From Hyperoodon ampullatus (lineage: Eukaryota; Chordata; Mammalia; Artiodactyla; Ziphiidae), in the NCBI GenBank assembly GCA_949752795.1, contig OX457063.1:72756271-72820270 (forward strand): DNA of 64,000 nt. The letters are read 5' to 3'. Below are positions 47,181-59,977 of this stretch, piece after piece. The position numbers were made by a program, and so were the translations under genes. Under the pieces are notes generated by a model. It was not told the DNA's origin. It worked only from the letters and a program-made list of their open reading frames with translations, and did not search any database. The first letter of the stretch is position 1. Each line of letters starts with the position of its first letter.

Positions 47181-49309
47181 GAGTCTGTGTGACTCTGAAG
47201 AGCTATTCTTAAACACTCAAAAAGAAGTGAGATGTGCTACTTATGGATAGGAGTAGGGACTTGGATGTAGAAAAGATTTAGAGAATGTGATAGGAACAGG
47301 GGTTGCTTTGCTCTGGTTAGGAAAGGATATGTGTGTGTGTGTGTGTGTTTGTGTTTGTCCCAATGTGTGTCTAATATTGCTCAGAGTTGGGGCAGAGAAC
47401 ATACACGATAGGGTAGAATCCCAAATTGAGAACTGACTAGGTATCAATGACAGAAGGAGAAAATGAGAAAAGATTCCATGAAGGCAAGAAATTGTTTAAA
47501 TGGAAACTTAGGACTGGTAGGGGGAGGTAAGGGGAGTTGGAAAGCCAGCTTCCCTCAAAGAGTTAGGACCGTGATTGCAGTAGCAAAAAGGCAACTACTG
47601 ATTAAGTGCCTTTTATTCCTTTTCTCCTTTTGAAAAGCCTCACCTATATTTGCTTTTGTGCATTTTTTAGATATCTTTTTAAAAAAATAGATAAGATCAT
47701 ACTGTAGTCATTACTTCGCAGTGTGTTACTTTCAAATAACAGCATAGTTAATCAATCTTTACATGTATATGGTATTCATTGTTTTTCATGACTAAAAAAT
47801 TTATCCCAAAGACGTTCTTGTTAATGACTCTTTAGGTGGTTTCCGGTTTTTTGTTTTGTTTCATTCTGCTGTTTAAAATAATACTACTTGTGAGTCAACT
47901 GCTGAACCAGCTCTGGGAATATAAAGACTAATAAGATGTGGCCTTGCCCTCGAGGAGCTTATAGTTTATTAATATTTGCTGAACAAACATTTTTCCTTTG
48001 GGCAGTAAAGAATGTTACCTAGTACATTAGCAGACGATTGTGGGTGATGACAGTGATGATGATTTTGAAAAGATAAGAGTTTTCAGACCCAGAATGTTGA
48101 CAAGATTTTTAATACTTATAGTTAGTAACTGCTAAGAAAATGATGTACTTTCAGTATCTCCTGGCATTTCAATTGCTGTCTTTTAAAATAATTGACTGAC
48201 TGTCTTATTTGATGTATACGGAGTTATGATTTATAAAAAGGATGGATAAACCATAGTTTGTATTTCCTTTATTATGCTGGTAGCCCTCTGAGGGTAGCAT
48301 TTATAATTAAAATGTATAGAGATGCTTAAGTTAATCTATATTTATCCTTTTACTACAATTTCTGATCATATCAGTAGCCCTCTGAAGTGTGAAATAATCA
48401 TGGGCATTTGGTTAATGAATTGTGCATTGTTGCTGTTCATTCATGGAATTTGCTCTTTTATTATATTTGATGCTTCACTTAACAACAAATTTTGCTTTCT
48501 CTGCGTTTGATATGTTTTTACCAAATTATTCCTGACTGTATCCATTAATCTTTAGTCACATTTGACAAAAATAAATTGCTGTGATCTTTTAAAGTTACCA
48601 GTAATAATTAGATTTTTCAGGACGTCAAAGTTTTGGGGGAACTGCTAGATGTTAAAAGGCTCGTATAAAAATGTTTTCACAAGGTTTTTGATGAAATATT
48701 GTGCCCAAATGCAATTTTGGTAATGGATAAACAAAGACCATAGAAGGAAGAGAAAAAGTCATGAAGTTTTCATAATGAACATTTATTTGCATTCTTACCA
48801 TCTGCATTTTCTTGGGAATCAGTTTTTCATTTGTTTCATTTGGGAATATTATTTTATAAACATAATATGCACAACTCTCCTCGCGTTCTCCTGCAGGTCT
48901 CTAGGATCAATAGGAATTGCTTCTCTGTTTAAAACCTCTGTGGCCAGTCCCCAGCCTCGAAGCACGATGATATAGGAGGCACTTTGCCCCCAAAAGAGAG
49001 CTGGAATGAAGAGACTCTGATAAATATAGTCACTCCCTCAGGGGGCTTCAAGATGTTTTTTTCAGCTCTTTTCTGTTATTTTATGTGATTTACCTGTATG
49101 TATCCGGGGTCAGCCAGTACAATTTTGGTTTAAAATCTTATTTATAAACTTAAACTTTATGGCTTCAAAATTCCAGAGAAGACTGCCTCTTGCTAGAAGA
49201 AAACATTAATTGTAGTTCTCTTGTTTAAAAATGTATATGTACTTCTAGTTTATGAATGGTGCCTGGCTAGTAATTCCTGAATTCTCACCACAGTTCCTTC
49301 GAGTCTAAG
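47181..49309. other. GPD2 intron 3, mostly unassigned
   Basis: AT-rich. A short piece at 47895-47975 (gaatataaagactaataaga, then cgaggagcttatagtt) resembles the unassigned old repeat at 46380. Nothing else was recognised. Confidence 0.45.
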
Positions 49310-49460
49310 ACAGTATAGCATAACGAGTAAGGACACAAGCTATGAAATGAGAACCAAGTGGGATCAGTCAGCTTCGTCATTTACTAGGTCCATGACCTTC
49401 AATAAGTGTCCTAACCTTACAGAGAGCCTCAAGGTTCTCAGACATAACGGAGGATAACAG
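49310..49460 (+). repeat. MIR
   Basis: The stretch gtatagcataacgagtaagg, then cgtcatttactaggtccatg and accttcaataagtgtcctaa, follows MIR order, diverged. Confidence 0.6.
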
Positions 49461-51053
49461 CAACACTCTTCTGCATAAATAAAGGTTTGTGAAAAGGAGC
49501 AGGTGTGTGCATTTTTTATTGCATTAAAAACTGCAGAAAAGGGAGAGCCATGGAAGATAGTGCATTTTGGGAATTACAGATCTCCACCGCCTTCTACCAG
49601 TGCCCCTCTCCCACCACGAGGGTAGAGAAAATCCTATTTCAGGACACTAGAATTGCAGCAGATGAAAGTTTGCTACTTACTGGACACTGCTAATTAGACT
49701 AGGTTGCAAATTGCTACTAAAATTCATCTGGAAATTTGATGTAATTTAGTGATTACGTTATAGTGACTGTCTTTGGCAGGAGTAGGGTGGGGAGGATTCG
49801 AGAAACTGTGCCAAAGTTATCTGGAAAATTCAGCCTTTGAGATTTACTAGATTAATTTTGAAAAAGAATAATGATAAAGCAGATAGAGCTCTATCAATAT
49901 CGAAGTGTATTCTAAAGCTACTTGAATTAAAATAGTTTGCTAAAGGAATGGAGAGATTAGCGGAGCAAAAGTAAGAGGCTAGAAATAGATCTGAATACAT
50001 AAAATTTAAGATATGGTAAAAGCATTTCATATTTGTCATTATTGGTTATTTAATAAGCGCCGTTGAAGTATCCGCTTTCCCAAATTTATATTTGTATTTA
50101 TATATATTATGTATATTTATATTCTGTTTATCATGCTCTCTGTGGATCAAGGATTTAACAATAAAACACCACAAACCTATTAGAAGAAAGTATATGGAAA
50201 TTTTTAAAAATGGAGTAAGAAAGGTGTTAAGTATGACATCAATAAAGTCATTTTCCTTTTGGCAAATCCTGTTAAATTTGATTTCATAAAAATTGAAATT
50301 TATCTGTGGCAGAAATATAATAAACACCTGTGAAATTGGAAAAATAACATATCAGACAGGATTTGTTTCATATTGTTTTCAACTTTTCTGTATCCTTTTG
50401 TTTTAATATGTCTATGATGAAACAAAATTAGCTGGATTCTTCTTTTTTTTAACGCTTGATAGATAGAATCTGTCTTTCAACAGGTGAGTTTGGTCCATCT
50501 CCATTTATTTGGATGCCATGTGCTTTTATTTTGTACTTTTTACCTTACATCTTTTTTTACTTTGCTCCATTTCCTTCTTCCTTTCCTCCATATCAAATCA
50601 GCTTTGTATCACTCTCTGTTTCCATACATTAAACTCTATAGATACAGTTGCTGCCACCTTCAAGTCCCATCAGAGACTTTTCTCAAAACCAGATCGAGGC
50701 TCCTGCCCTGTGTTGATCTTGGCCAGCCAGCTGGTGGTTCCCTGGCCCAGGTACTGCTCTCCAGGCTGGGTCGATCTTCCTGCCTCCTGGGCATGTCCCA
50801 GCAGATAGTCCACAGCCCCAGACAGTGGTCAGCAGAAGCTTTTCCACCCTTCTTCAATCCCTGGATTCCAGCACTGGTCTGTCTTCTTCGCCTCTCCCTA
50901 TCTCTTGCCCTTCAGGAACTGAAATCTTGGTTACCTTTGAGTTTCTAGACCCAGATTCCACCAAGACAGAGGCTTTGGGCCTAACTGCTCTGAGTTTCTG
51001 CTACATTTCTGGTCCATGAGGTGTTTATTTTTGAATCAACCATGCCTTAAAAT
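49461..51053. other. GPD2 intron 3 with a GC-richer patch
   Basis: After an old L1-like piece, 50640-50990 is richer in GC than its surroundings and has several overlapping open frames without a recognised domain. It could be a retrocopy or an unassigned repeat. Confidence 0.4.
50440..50560 (-). mobile_element. Possible old L1 internal fragment
   Basis: The segment around ggtgagtttggtccatctcc resembles the L1 region near the start of ORF2 (compare tagtccatttacatttaagg at 13018-13037). It is diverged and its edges are unclear. Confidence 0.4.
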
Positions 51054-51114
51054 ATATGTATGTATGTGTGTATATGTGTATGTGTGTACATATATATATA
51101 CATGTAAAAAACAA

Positions 51115-51181
<67 letters not shown>

Positions 51182-51182
51182 A
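51054..51182. repeat. Compound (GTAT)(TG)(TA)(CA) microsatellite
   Basis: GTAT/TG units, a TA run of about 14 units, about 15 CA units and a terminal TA run. It has self-complementary parts, as in the tract at 18914-19021. Confidence 0.95.
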
Positions 51183-53308
51183 TTTTCTCTGTGTTTGGAG
51201 AGGAAGAGTTTAAAGCTGAACTCGCAGTGCCATATTGGTCAAAATTTTACCTATAAGCAATATTTATAATAGCAAAAAGTGTGGTATGGTTTAATAAATT
51301 GGGTCCATTCAGTTATTCAGAGAGGTTTATAAGTAGTTACAGGGATAATGGCTAAAATGTATTGTAAATTGAAAAACAAGTTGTGAAGAATGAGTTTGTT
51401 AATTGTATTTGTTTTTGAAGCAAAAAAGTACACAGGTTTATCAGCATAAAAATTTCTGGTAGAATATATGGGACATTTTTAATAGTTAAACTTGGTTATG
51501 TCTGGAGTGTATTATTCTCTCTTTTCATCATTTTATATTGTTGGGATATTCCTTCTCTCTGAATACTGGCTGTTTTTATTATAAAATAATAAAAAGTAAA
51601 ATAGTAAAAAAGTAAATAGTAAAATAGTAAAAAGAGAAAACAACAACAGCAACTTCCTTATTCCCCTGAAACTCTATTATTGTAATTAGTGTTATGGCTT
51701 AATACATTTTTGTGCCTCCATAATCATGTGTGAACTTAAGGGACTCAAAGTATGTTAATGGCATGTTCTAACTTAGCATAGTATCTCCATTAATGGTTTA
51801 TATGTTTCTAATAGAAAAATAGAAATAGGTATAATAACCAATCCAATATTATATAGTTCTGTAAAATGTTAACATTCACTGTTAGAAAATAGTAGGCTTA
51901 AAGCATAGAATCCTGATCATGAGGATTAACAAGCTAGGATTGCTTTGCAGCTTTACAAGAGTGTTATTTTTTAGAGAAATTGGTACTAAGGTACAGAGTG
52001 TCTAAACTTTTTGATTTGTGTGTTATTACCTGGGTTCCTCTGGTAGTTATTTCATAGCTATTACTCTGCCCTTTCTATTTAAAAATAGTTAAATAATGCC
52101 ATATCTGAAAATTTATTATAATGAAATAAAGATGAAGAGAGTTTAAATGAAAATATAATCTTGCAGTACTGTGATAGTGAAGGTAGGAAATAACCCAAGT
52201 GTTCAAAAACAGGGAATTGAATAAATAAATCATTGTAAATATTTAATGTATTACTATTCACACATTAAAAGTGAAATTATAGAAAAATATGTATTGACAT
52301 GGAGAGATGTTTACAATAAATAATGTTAAATGAAAAAAATGGAATGTATCATATGATCCTATTTTGGTAAAAATGTGCATATGTGATTACATACATGCAC
52401 AGAAAATGTGAACATTTAAACACTCAAATGTCAACTGTGGTTATCTCTGAGTAGTGTGATTACAGGAGGGTTTTATTTTGTTCTCTTTACTTCTCTGCAT
52501 TTATTATATTGAGCATGTTTGCATGCATAATAAGATAATCAGTAAAAGGTATTAAAATATGCTTCTGTTCTATTTCATGTTGTAAAAGTTAAATGTCGTA
52601 CCATTCCTCCCCTTAGATGGTAATTATCCCTCTGTATTCATCCAACTGTCTTGATCCATGAATTCGTTTAGTTGGAAGTGCCTGGTAGCTAGACATTCTC
52701 ACTCAGGACAGAAAAGGCAAGTCTGTGAAGAGCTGTATTTCGTTCACATCCCTGACCCCACCCAATAGATACAACTTTAACTTCAGAGATGGGCTGAGTA
52801 TGACTGAAAGGTAGATTTCAAGTTGACCTTCTTCTTCTGCTATAACTAATCTTGTTCTTCCACCAAAGAATTTCAGAGTAATCTCACTCCAAATATTAAT
52901 ACTTTACCACTGCAGTGAAATTCATGAGAATAACTACTAAAAGCAATCAATTATAAAAACAAAAAATCGAATAATCATACCACTCCCAAATGTTCTGGTT
53001 CATCTCAGCAGTGATAGAACATACTGCTTTCCATAAAAAGTAACTTCTGAAAAGAAAAGAAACAAGCAAAAGCTATTCCTTATAAAATCTTGAACAAGTT
53101 TAGTGAATTATCATAAATGTACAGAGGCCAGCCCTTCACCGGTGGGCATGTGGGGAGGTCATTCTTTCCACTCTGAGAAAAGATCTTCCCCAGTGCCTCA
53201 CATCCAGCTAGGCACAGTTGCTGGAAGCCTGGATGCATTAGTTTTGGTCTCCTTCAAATTTAATTATTTTACCTAAGATGCAAAATGTTAGCATTGAATG
53301 TCACTTAA
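51183..53308. other. GPD2 intron 3, unassigned
   Basis: AT-rich sequence with one tandem repeat (51585-51640). No element family was assigned. Confidence 0.5.
51585..51640. repeat. Minisatellite-like A-rich tandem repeat
   Basis: Imperfect repeats of a unit like agtaaaat with variable A-runs. It follows an AT-rich region and is probably polymorphic. Confidence 0.7.
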
Positions 53309-53320
53309 AAATACTGTTCA

Positions 53321-53702
53321 AAGACAAATATCATATTATATTGCCTATATGTGGAATCTAAAAAGAAATGGTAAAAATGAACTTATTTACAAAACAGAAA
53401 GAGAGTCACAGATGTAGAAAACAAACTTATGGTACCAGGCGGGAAAGGGATGGGGGAGGGATAAATTGGGACACTGAGATTGACATATACACACTACTAT
53501 ATATAAAATAGATAACTAATAAGGACCTACTATGTAGCACAGAGAACTCTACTCAATACTCTGTAAGGGAGTGCAGAGTACTCTATGGAAAAGAATCTAA
53601 AAAAGAGTGGATATATGTATATCTATAACTGATTTACTTTGCTGTACACCTGAAACTAACACAACATTGTAAATCAGCTATACTCCAATAAAAATTTTAA
53701 AG
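53321..53702 (+). mobile_element. 5'-truncated L1 3' end with target duplication
   Basis: It starts within the ORF2/3' UTR boundary (aagacaaatatcatattata) and ends with gctatactccaataaaaatt, a typical L1 3' end with its polyadenylation signal. The perfect 12-bp duplication aaatactgttca lies at 53309-53320 and 53703-53714. Confidence 0.85.
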
Positions 53703-53714
53703 AAATACTGTTCA

Positions 53715-56700
53715 TTCTCTTTGAGAAGATAAAACAGTGCTCTCTCTTCACTTCCTTGCTTTATACTGAAAAAAAAAACCTAAACTTTTATTTTCAGATT
53801 GGAGGTGGAAAAAATGTTTGGATTTTTGAGAGGTGAAACAGGAAGGAAAATCTTAGGTAACGGAATTATGCAAGATCATTATAAGACTTTAAACAATTTC
53901 ATTGTCTTTGCTGTAGTGGGTTAATCAGTTAAGGCAAAAGCGGTTGTAACTTCTAATAATGTCTTGATTTTGCATTACTTTCCTCCTTTCTCATTCCATT
54001 GTTCTCATCTAACAAAAACGAGGAATCCAGAACGTTTAGCATAAAAGCAGTTGAAATTTTTTAAATGTTTTCTTTTTAAGGTTTCAAAAACTTTTGGTAA
54101 TACTTTTAGGTTACATGGTACTTAATGTATCAATTTAGCTATAAATTTAGAGACTAAATTTTTATTTTTTATTTTGCTCTGGAAGGAGCAGTATCATTTC
54201 TCTTCCGAAATTCTGGTGGGTAGCTTGACGATATGACACTGGAAATAATGGGACAAGAAGAAACAGCCTGGTTTGACAGAGAAGCCCGTTTTAACTTTTG
54301 TTGGTATTCACTAAGGTTTTTCACATAAGTACATGTGAATAACTTTTTTAAATGTCCAATTCTTGCAAAAGCAGTTTTGAGGCTTTAAAGTGTTAGCTCT
54401 CACTTAAATATCCTGAAATATCCTCCTGAGATGGCTTGCTAATTCCTAGAGTAGTTCCCTGCCTCACACTGTGTCAGTTTGGGAAAGAAAAAAAAAAATC
54501 CATCCTGATAACACACACCCATAAAATTCTCTCTTCATATCACTCTCCAATTACCGTCTTCTGCCTTCTGAGGCTAGGCCCTTTATCGCCCCCCTCATGC
54601 TGTGTGGTTCCACTAGAAGGTCTCCCCACACTCCAGCCCCTGAGTGACAAGCAGGCCCTAAATAAGCTGGGCCATTTCAGTCATTTGCCTTCTCTTGCTT
54701 AAGCTGATCTTTGCCAGTGATAATTCCCTTACTCCTCCCCTCAATCCATCTGAACACATCCTCCTCGTTGACTCAGCCTTTCTCCAAGACCCCATCCCAG
54801 ATACAATTAAAATAACTACCTTGGCTGTAGTTATTGTTCACACAGGGAATTGTGTCATCGATAAACTACCCCCCCACATTTTGTGACTTCAAACAAGAAC
54901 ATTCATTCCCACACAGTGTCAGTGGGGCACGCATCTGGGCCCTAGCATGGGCCCTCTGGCTCTCAGTCTCTCACAAGCTGCAGTGCTTCCTAGCAACTCA
55001 CATGGAGGTTGGCAGGATTCAGATCCTCACAAGTTACTGGACTGAGGCCTCAGTTCCTTGTGACCTGTTGACCAGGGGCTCTGTTGGTTCCCTGACTCAG
55101 AACAAGACAAGTTGCTTTATCCAGGAGGAAGTCACAGTCTCTTGTAACCTGGCCATGGAAGTGGCCTGCCACCATTGTGTCTGTATTCTGTTGGTTAGAA
55201 GCAAGGCACTAGCTAAGCCCACACTCCAGGGTAGGGGATTACATACTAGGAGGTGGGGCTAACTGGGTACTAAGGCATCTTCTCTCACAGCCTGTGGGTA
55301 CCTTTGGGCAGGTAGGAAGCATAGGCTGGATGGGAAAGCTGCTTATCCTCTCTCAGTTTTATGTCCCTGCCTCGAATGGTGTGGGCATCTTAATGCCGTG
55401 ACTGATTCCAAGACTGGAAAAGAGGTGTGTTCTAAATAATTCAGCTCTTAAATGCCATTTGAAAGTCAACTTCCTCATCTGATCTTCAACTGAAGAAAAA
55501 TGGTATATTTTAGTACTGGAAGAAGAACTCTCTGTGTTGGACTTACTAAGAAAAGGTGATAGAGCTCACCAAGGCAGTGCATTATAAGAGAGATTGCAAA
55601 TGTAATCTCGACTAAGCAATTTGAGGTTTATATCCTGAATTTAATTTTTGACCCACTTTAGGATAAAGAGTCCTCTGCATTTTCAAACGCAGCACCTATG
55701 AAACTTTGCTTCATTTTGTTCACTTGCCTCTCTTTGGGTTGGGAGCTACTTGACATCTTGGTCTATGTCTATTTCATTTCTAACACCAGCACTTTACCTG
55801 GCACTTAGGCTCTCAAAAAATATGCACTAATATGATATATTTTTCTGTGTGTTTAATACATCCTGTACTAAATTTACTAAGCATTGATAGAGTTTTCATA
55901 GTTGAGAATTTTACACATCTTTTTCTGGCATAAATGCTTAAAAAGAGTGACCTGGGTCTATGATATCTGTAATTTCTGTGTTATTTTGCTAGTTCATTAG
56001 AGCATTAGCAGTTTTTGCCCTTGAATCAAAGTTCCCTACTTTTCTCTCCACAGTTTCCAAATATTTTGTCCTTTTGAGTCAAGGGAATTGCCCTGATTTT
56101 ATGATGACATTTGGGTACGATATTTAAACTGTTAGAAGTTATAAAAACGACCCTTTGGTATTAAATGTAATAAATGGCTCTGAATTGAATACATGCACAA
56201 GTTCTCTTATATGAGCTTTGTGAGCCCAAACTGCTCCAGTTACGTATTCTCATTGTAATTGGATTCTATGACATTCTCTCATCCCCCAAGAGTATGGCAG
56301 GCCATGAAATTTTCTTCTGGCTTGGTGCTGATGTATACTTCGGGTCTTTTGAAATTTTGGATTTCACATCTAACTAGTGTATGGAACTTGTCATACTGTT
56401 GGTCCTCCCAGTCCTGAAGAGGCAGGGGTGTCTCTGCAAGAAAACAAAACAAAATAAAACTTATTTCATTCCTAAGAGATTTATTGCAACCCTCAAAGAA
56501 AGCCAGGTTGGGAGGGATGATTTTTAGAACTGACTTGTCTCTGTTCAGCCTCACCTTAACCAAGAATATTGTCTTTTCTTTACTCATGGATACTCTGTAC
56601 TGGGTCCATTTGTCCTGGCTTGTGTTTTTCTTTGTAGTTCTACAATATTGTGCTTGCATGTCTTCAGTTAGACTATAAACTCCTCAGCATCAGAGGTTAT

Positions 56701-57252
56701 TCTCTTCTTTCTTCTTCTGTTTCGATATCTTTGATCTCTTTTCCCATTTTATACCCACTTTCACACCACTCCAGAAATAGGAGCCGGCACGTAGAAGGCT
56801 AGTCTAGATTCACAGTCGATGCATCAGAGTTGACTGGAGTTGAGAGGCTGGCACATGTCTGGACTCTCGTAGTGAGGGATGAATGTGAGTTCCAGAAGGC
56901 ATTGGTAACAATACTGAGTTAACTCTACATGGTTAAAGATGGGTGCCAGACTTGCCTTCGACCCTCGAAACACACCAGTGTTATGTTACTGCCATGAAAT
57001 TGCACTGTAATATTTTCTAGCTGTGATTCATTCACAGTTTAATATGCTTCTAGTTCTGGTTTGACTTTTCCCCCAGGAAGAGACTAAAATCTCTTCATTA
57101 TAATATAGACAGTGTACTGCACTTGGAATACAAATTTATCCATGTTCAGAGTAATTTTTCTTGTGACTGTCTCTACCCTGGAGAAGTGCCTTTAATGAAT
57201 TACATACAAATTGTGTAATTTAAGAAGTTAATTTGGTTTTCTGGTTACACAG
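53715..57252. other. End of GPD2 intron 3, mostly unassigned
   Basis: It includes a GC-richer part (54540-55330), resembling an old interspersed element at 54870-55260 (gtgacttcaaacaagaacat onward), and an ancient 3' end at 55730. The rest is unassigned. Confidence 0.45.
55730..55830 (+). repeat. L2/MIR-type 3' end
   Basis: The stretch gtctatgtctatttcatttc, then ccagcactttacctggcact and ctctcaaaaaatatgcac, is an ancient 3' end. Confidence 0.5.
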
Positions 57253-57377
57253 GACTAAAAACAGCCCTTGTAGAAAGAAATGATTTCTCATCAGGGACCA
57301 GCAGCAGAAGCACTAAATTGATCCATGGTGGTGTGAGATATCTTCAGAAGGCTATCATGAAGTTGGATATTGAGCAG
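57253..57377 (+). CDS. GPD2: GPD2 coding exon 4 (FAD-contact region)
   Basis: The acceptor is gttacacag before 57253 and the donor is gtaatt at 57378. The exon completes Gly92 and encodes residues 93-133. It contains ALVERNDFSSGTSSRSTKLI and the HGGVRYLQ motif, which form part of the FAD-binding core in GPD2 and bacterial GlpD-type enzymes. Length is 125 nt (phase 1 in, phase 0 out), which restores the frame left by exon 3. Asn101 (ERNDF) is where I recall aspartate in human GPD2; that comparison is from memory. Confidence 0.95.
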
Positions 57378-58044
57378 GTAATTGTGTATGCTGGTTGTTA
57401 AACAAAAATTGCGACTGTGCTTTTTTCTACCCAATTAAATCAGTTTTTTTTTTATGGCTTTTAACATTTCTTCCTATTGGAAATACCTATATAGTGTATT
57501 CTGCTGGAGTGTCTTTCAGGAGAGGTGTGCCAGTTTTATTCCTGTAGCATTATGTTTATGGATAATCAGGGGCTTTTTCTACACAGGCATGTCAAAGTAG
57601 CAGATTTACAAAATCACTTTTGGATGTGTTGCTTTTAACAATTGTGATTGTTTTGTTTTGTTTTTTTCCCCACCAATGGCCACCAAATTGCTACTTCCCA
57701 AGCAGTTTCAAGGGAACTGTGCTGTAATACATGAGGAATATTAAACTGATCCTCTTAACTGCAGATGCAATCATACTGCATATTGTCACTGACATATTCT
57801 TAAGGAAAAGATGATCTGAGTCATGCTTTTTTTTTTATGTCACACTCTGTTGTGTCCAGTCTGCCACCATTTGAAAACTGCCAAGGCAGTGTGGAAGATG
57901 ACATTTCCCAGAGGAGAAAAAAAAAAAAAAATCAACTGAACTCCCTATCTGCTTTTTGAACATGAAAAACACAGCAGCACTCACTTGACATTGTCAGTTT
58001 TGAATCTGTCCCCTTCTCTTATGTGTCTGTTTAGCATCATGATG

Positions 58045-58255
58045 GATGTGAAGAAAAGAGCATAGGGTTTAGAATCAGATGACTTGTGATGTGTTTCAGC
58101 TTATTTATTTAATTTCTATGAGCCTCGGTTTTCTTATTTGTAAAATTAGTATTATGATAGTAATGCTGGGTCTTCAGAGAGACATAATGAGGACTAAAGA
58201 CAAAAGCTTTTTAATGATAGTCTGTAAAATACTGTGCAACTCTTAAGTATCATCT
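58045..58255 (+). repeat. MIR, near full length, in GPD2 intron 4
   Basis: Sequence in MIR order: gcatagggtttagaatcaga, aatttctatgagcctcggtt, ttatttgtaaaattagtatt, ataatgaggactaaagacaa. Confidence 0.7.
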
Positions 58256-58657
58256 CTGCTTGGGCTAGTGGAGGCAAGAAGGAAACGTTTAACATGAATC
58301 TGAACAATCTGTTATCTCTTACATGAGAAAATATAATGGGAGACCGAGAAAAGGGACAATACAGAGAATGCAAGATAAATTGTTACAATAATCTTGTAAC
58401 TCAAGTCAGGAAAATGTCTTACATCTGGGAACTCTGACAGCCTGTTTTTCTCCTATGCAAATACAGTTTAAGGTTTCTAAAAAATCTTTCAGGTTGACAG
58501 CATGATGTATTATTAGAAATTTGATTAGGAGGGTGCTATCCTTGCTCAGAGGTAGAGAGGTTTCTGTGTATCAATCAGTTGGCAGGGTGTCTATTTGCCA
58601 TTTGAAAATATTATGATCTGTTATTGCCAAACTAATTTTCTCTGTTTTGCTTTTCAG

Positions 58658-58755
58658 TACAGGATGGTAAAAGAAGCCCTTCATGAGCGTGCCAACCTAC
58701 TAGAAATTGCTCCCCATTTATCAGCTCCATTGCCTATAATGCTCCCAATTTACAA
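58658..58755 (+). CDS. GPD2: GPD2 coding exon 5
   Basis: The acceptor is gcttttcag before 58658 and the donor is gtaagc at 58756. It encodes residues 134-165 and two bases of Lys166. The product reads YRMVKEALHERANLLEIAPH and continues through a proline- and leucine-rich loop ending IMLPIY. This matches the segment of the DAO-like oxidoreductase domain after the first FAD contacts. The exon is 98 nt and leaves in phase 2. A young SINE starts about 140 bp downstream of the donor. Confidence 0.95.
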
Positions 58756-58898
58756 GTAAGCCTTTTGGTATCATCTGTGTACTCTTTGCTTATCTGAGGT
58801 CAATAGAACACAGTTTTAATGGAAATAGTTCCTCAATGTGTATTTCTTAATATAGTTTTAATTAGTCCTAATCTTTAATCCTTTAAAAATATTTTCCT

Positions 58899-59098
58899 GG
58901 GGCTTCCCTGGTGGCGCAGTGGTTGAGAGTCGGCCTGCCGATGCAGGGGACATGGGTTCGTGCCCCGGTCCGGGAAGATCCCACATGCCACGGAATGGCT
59001 GGGCCTGTGAGCCATGGCCGCTGAACCTGCGCATCCGGAGCCTGTGCTCCACAACGGGAGAGGCCACAACAGTGAGAGGCCCACGTACAGCAAAAAAA
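58899..59098 (+). mobile_element. CHR-type SINE, short young form, in GPD2 intron 5
   Basis: It starts ggggcttccctggtggcgca and ends in an A-run near 59098. The flanks aaaaatattttcct and aaaaatttttcct resemble a slightly decayed target duplication. It starts about 140 bp downstream of the exon 5 donor. Confidence 0.9.
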
Positions 59099-59627
59099 AA
59101 AATTTTTCCTTTGTTGCATTTTAAAAAGTGTGACTTTTCCTATATTACTCTCTGCTGACCCACCTCTAAGGGCTAGCTCTTGAAGGCAAAGGAGGCTGTG
59201 TCCTGCACTTATAATTAGTAGTTTTTGACTCCAGTTTCTGAGAGTATATACAGGAGCAACTACATTTGCACTGGGGAACATAAGAGGGTCATTTGCAGAC
59301 TAAAATGCAGAGCCAGAAAGAATCCTGCTGCAAAATCTGAACTGACATATATCAACTCCAAACCCTAAGCCATTTTGTGTCATTTTAAATTTCCTAGTTA
59401 ACCAAAACTGAAATTTGGTTTGGAGGTGTCAAATAATCAAACATTATTAAACCCAATTTTCTGAATGTGGTTAGAGCTATCCATCAAGTTGACTTAAGAT
59501 GGAATACAGGTGGTAGGAAATACAGAATTATGTAACTCTGCTAGCTGCATGAGTCTTGTGGGGCCTGGAAGCAGATTTTATAATTTTTGTTTATATTTTG
59601 TCATAGATTTCTTAGGACATCTTAAGC

Positions 59628-59780
59628 CAATGATTCTCTACCCTGGGTGTACATTAGAGTCACTCTGATCTTTGCCCTAGTCTAGTTAAATTGATCCCTA
59701 GAAACACGAGGCCCAGGCATCTATATTTATTTTTGATGCTCCCCAGAAAATCTAATATGCAGTCAGGTCCAGAACCACTG
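59628..59780. mobile_element. MER20-like hAT element in GPD2 intron 5
   Basis: It begins caatgattctctaccctggg and ends with ccagaaccactg, giving the inverted ends of a MER20-type element. The interior gaggcccaggcatctatatt also fits. It is decayed, and the expected 8-bp flanking duplication is poor (tcttaagc and ccttagag). Confidence 0.7.
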
Positions 59781-59977
59781 CCTTAGAGATGATTCATTTA
59801 CTTTTATAATTCAGCTGGGCTGGTGTCAGAACAGGCAGGCACTTCTCTTGTTTCTTTTGCAGTCATTTCTAGGTATACTTTGCTTTTCTTAATAAAAAGT
59901 GTCGTGTATCTTAAAGCGACATTCTATAATGTTATACTCTGTTTCTAAAGAAACCTTTTCCCCTATTTATGCTGTAG

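Noticed and set aside
50484..50948. 154-codon + strand frame in intron 3
   Set aside because: It begins in an old L1-like piece and crosses into unrelated sequence; no domain is recognised.
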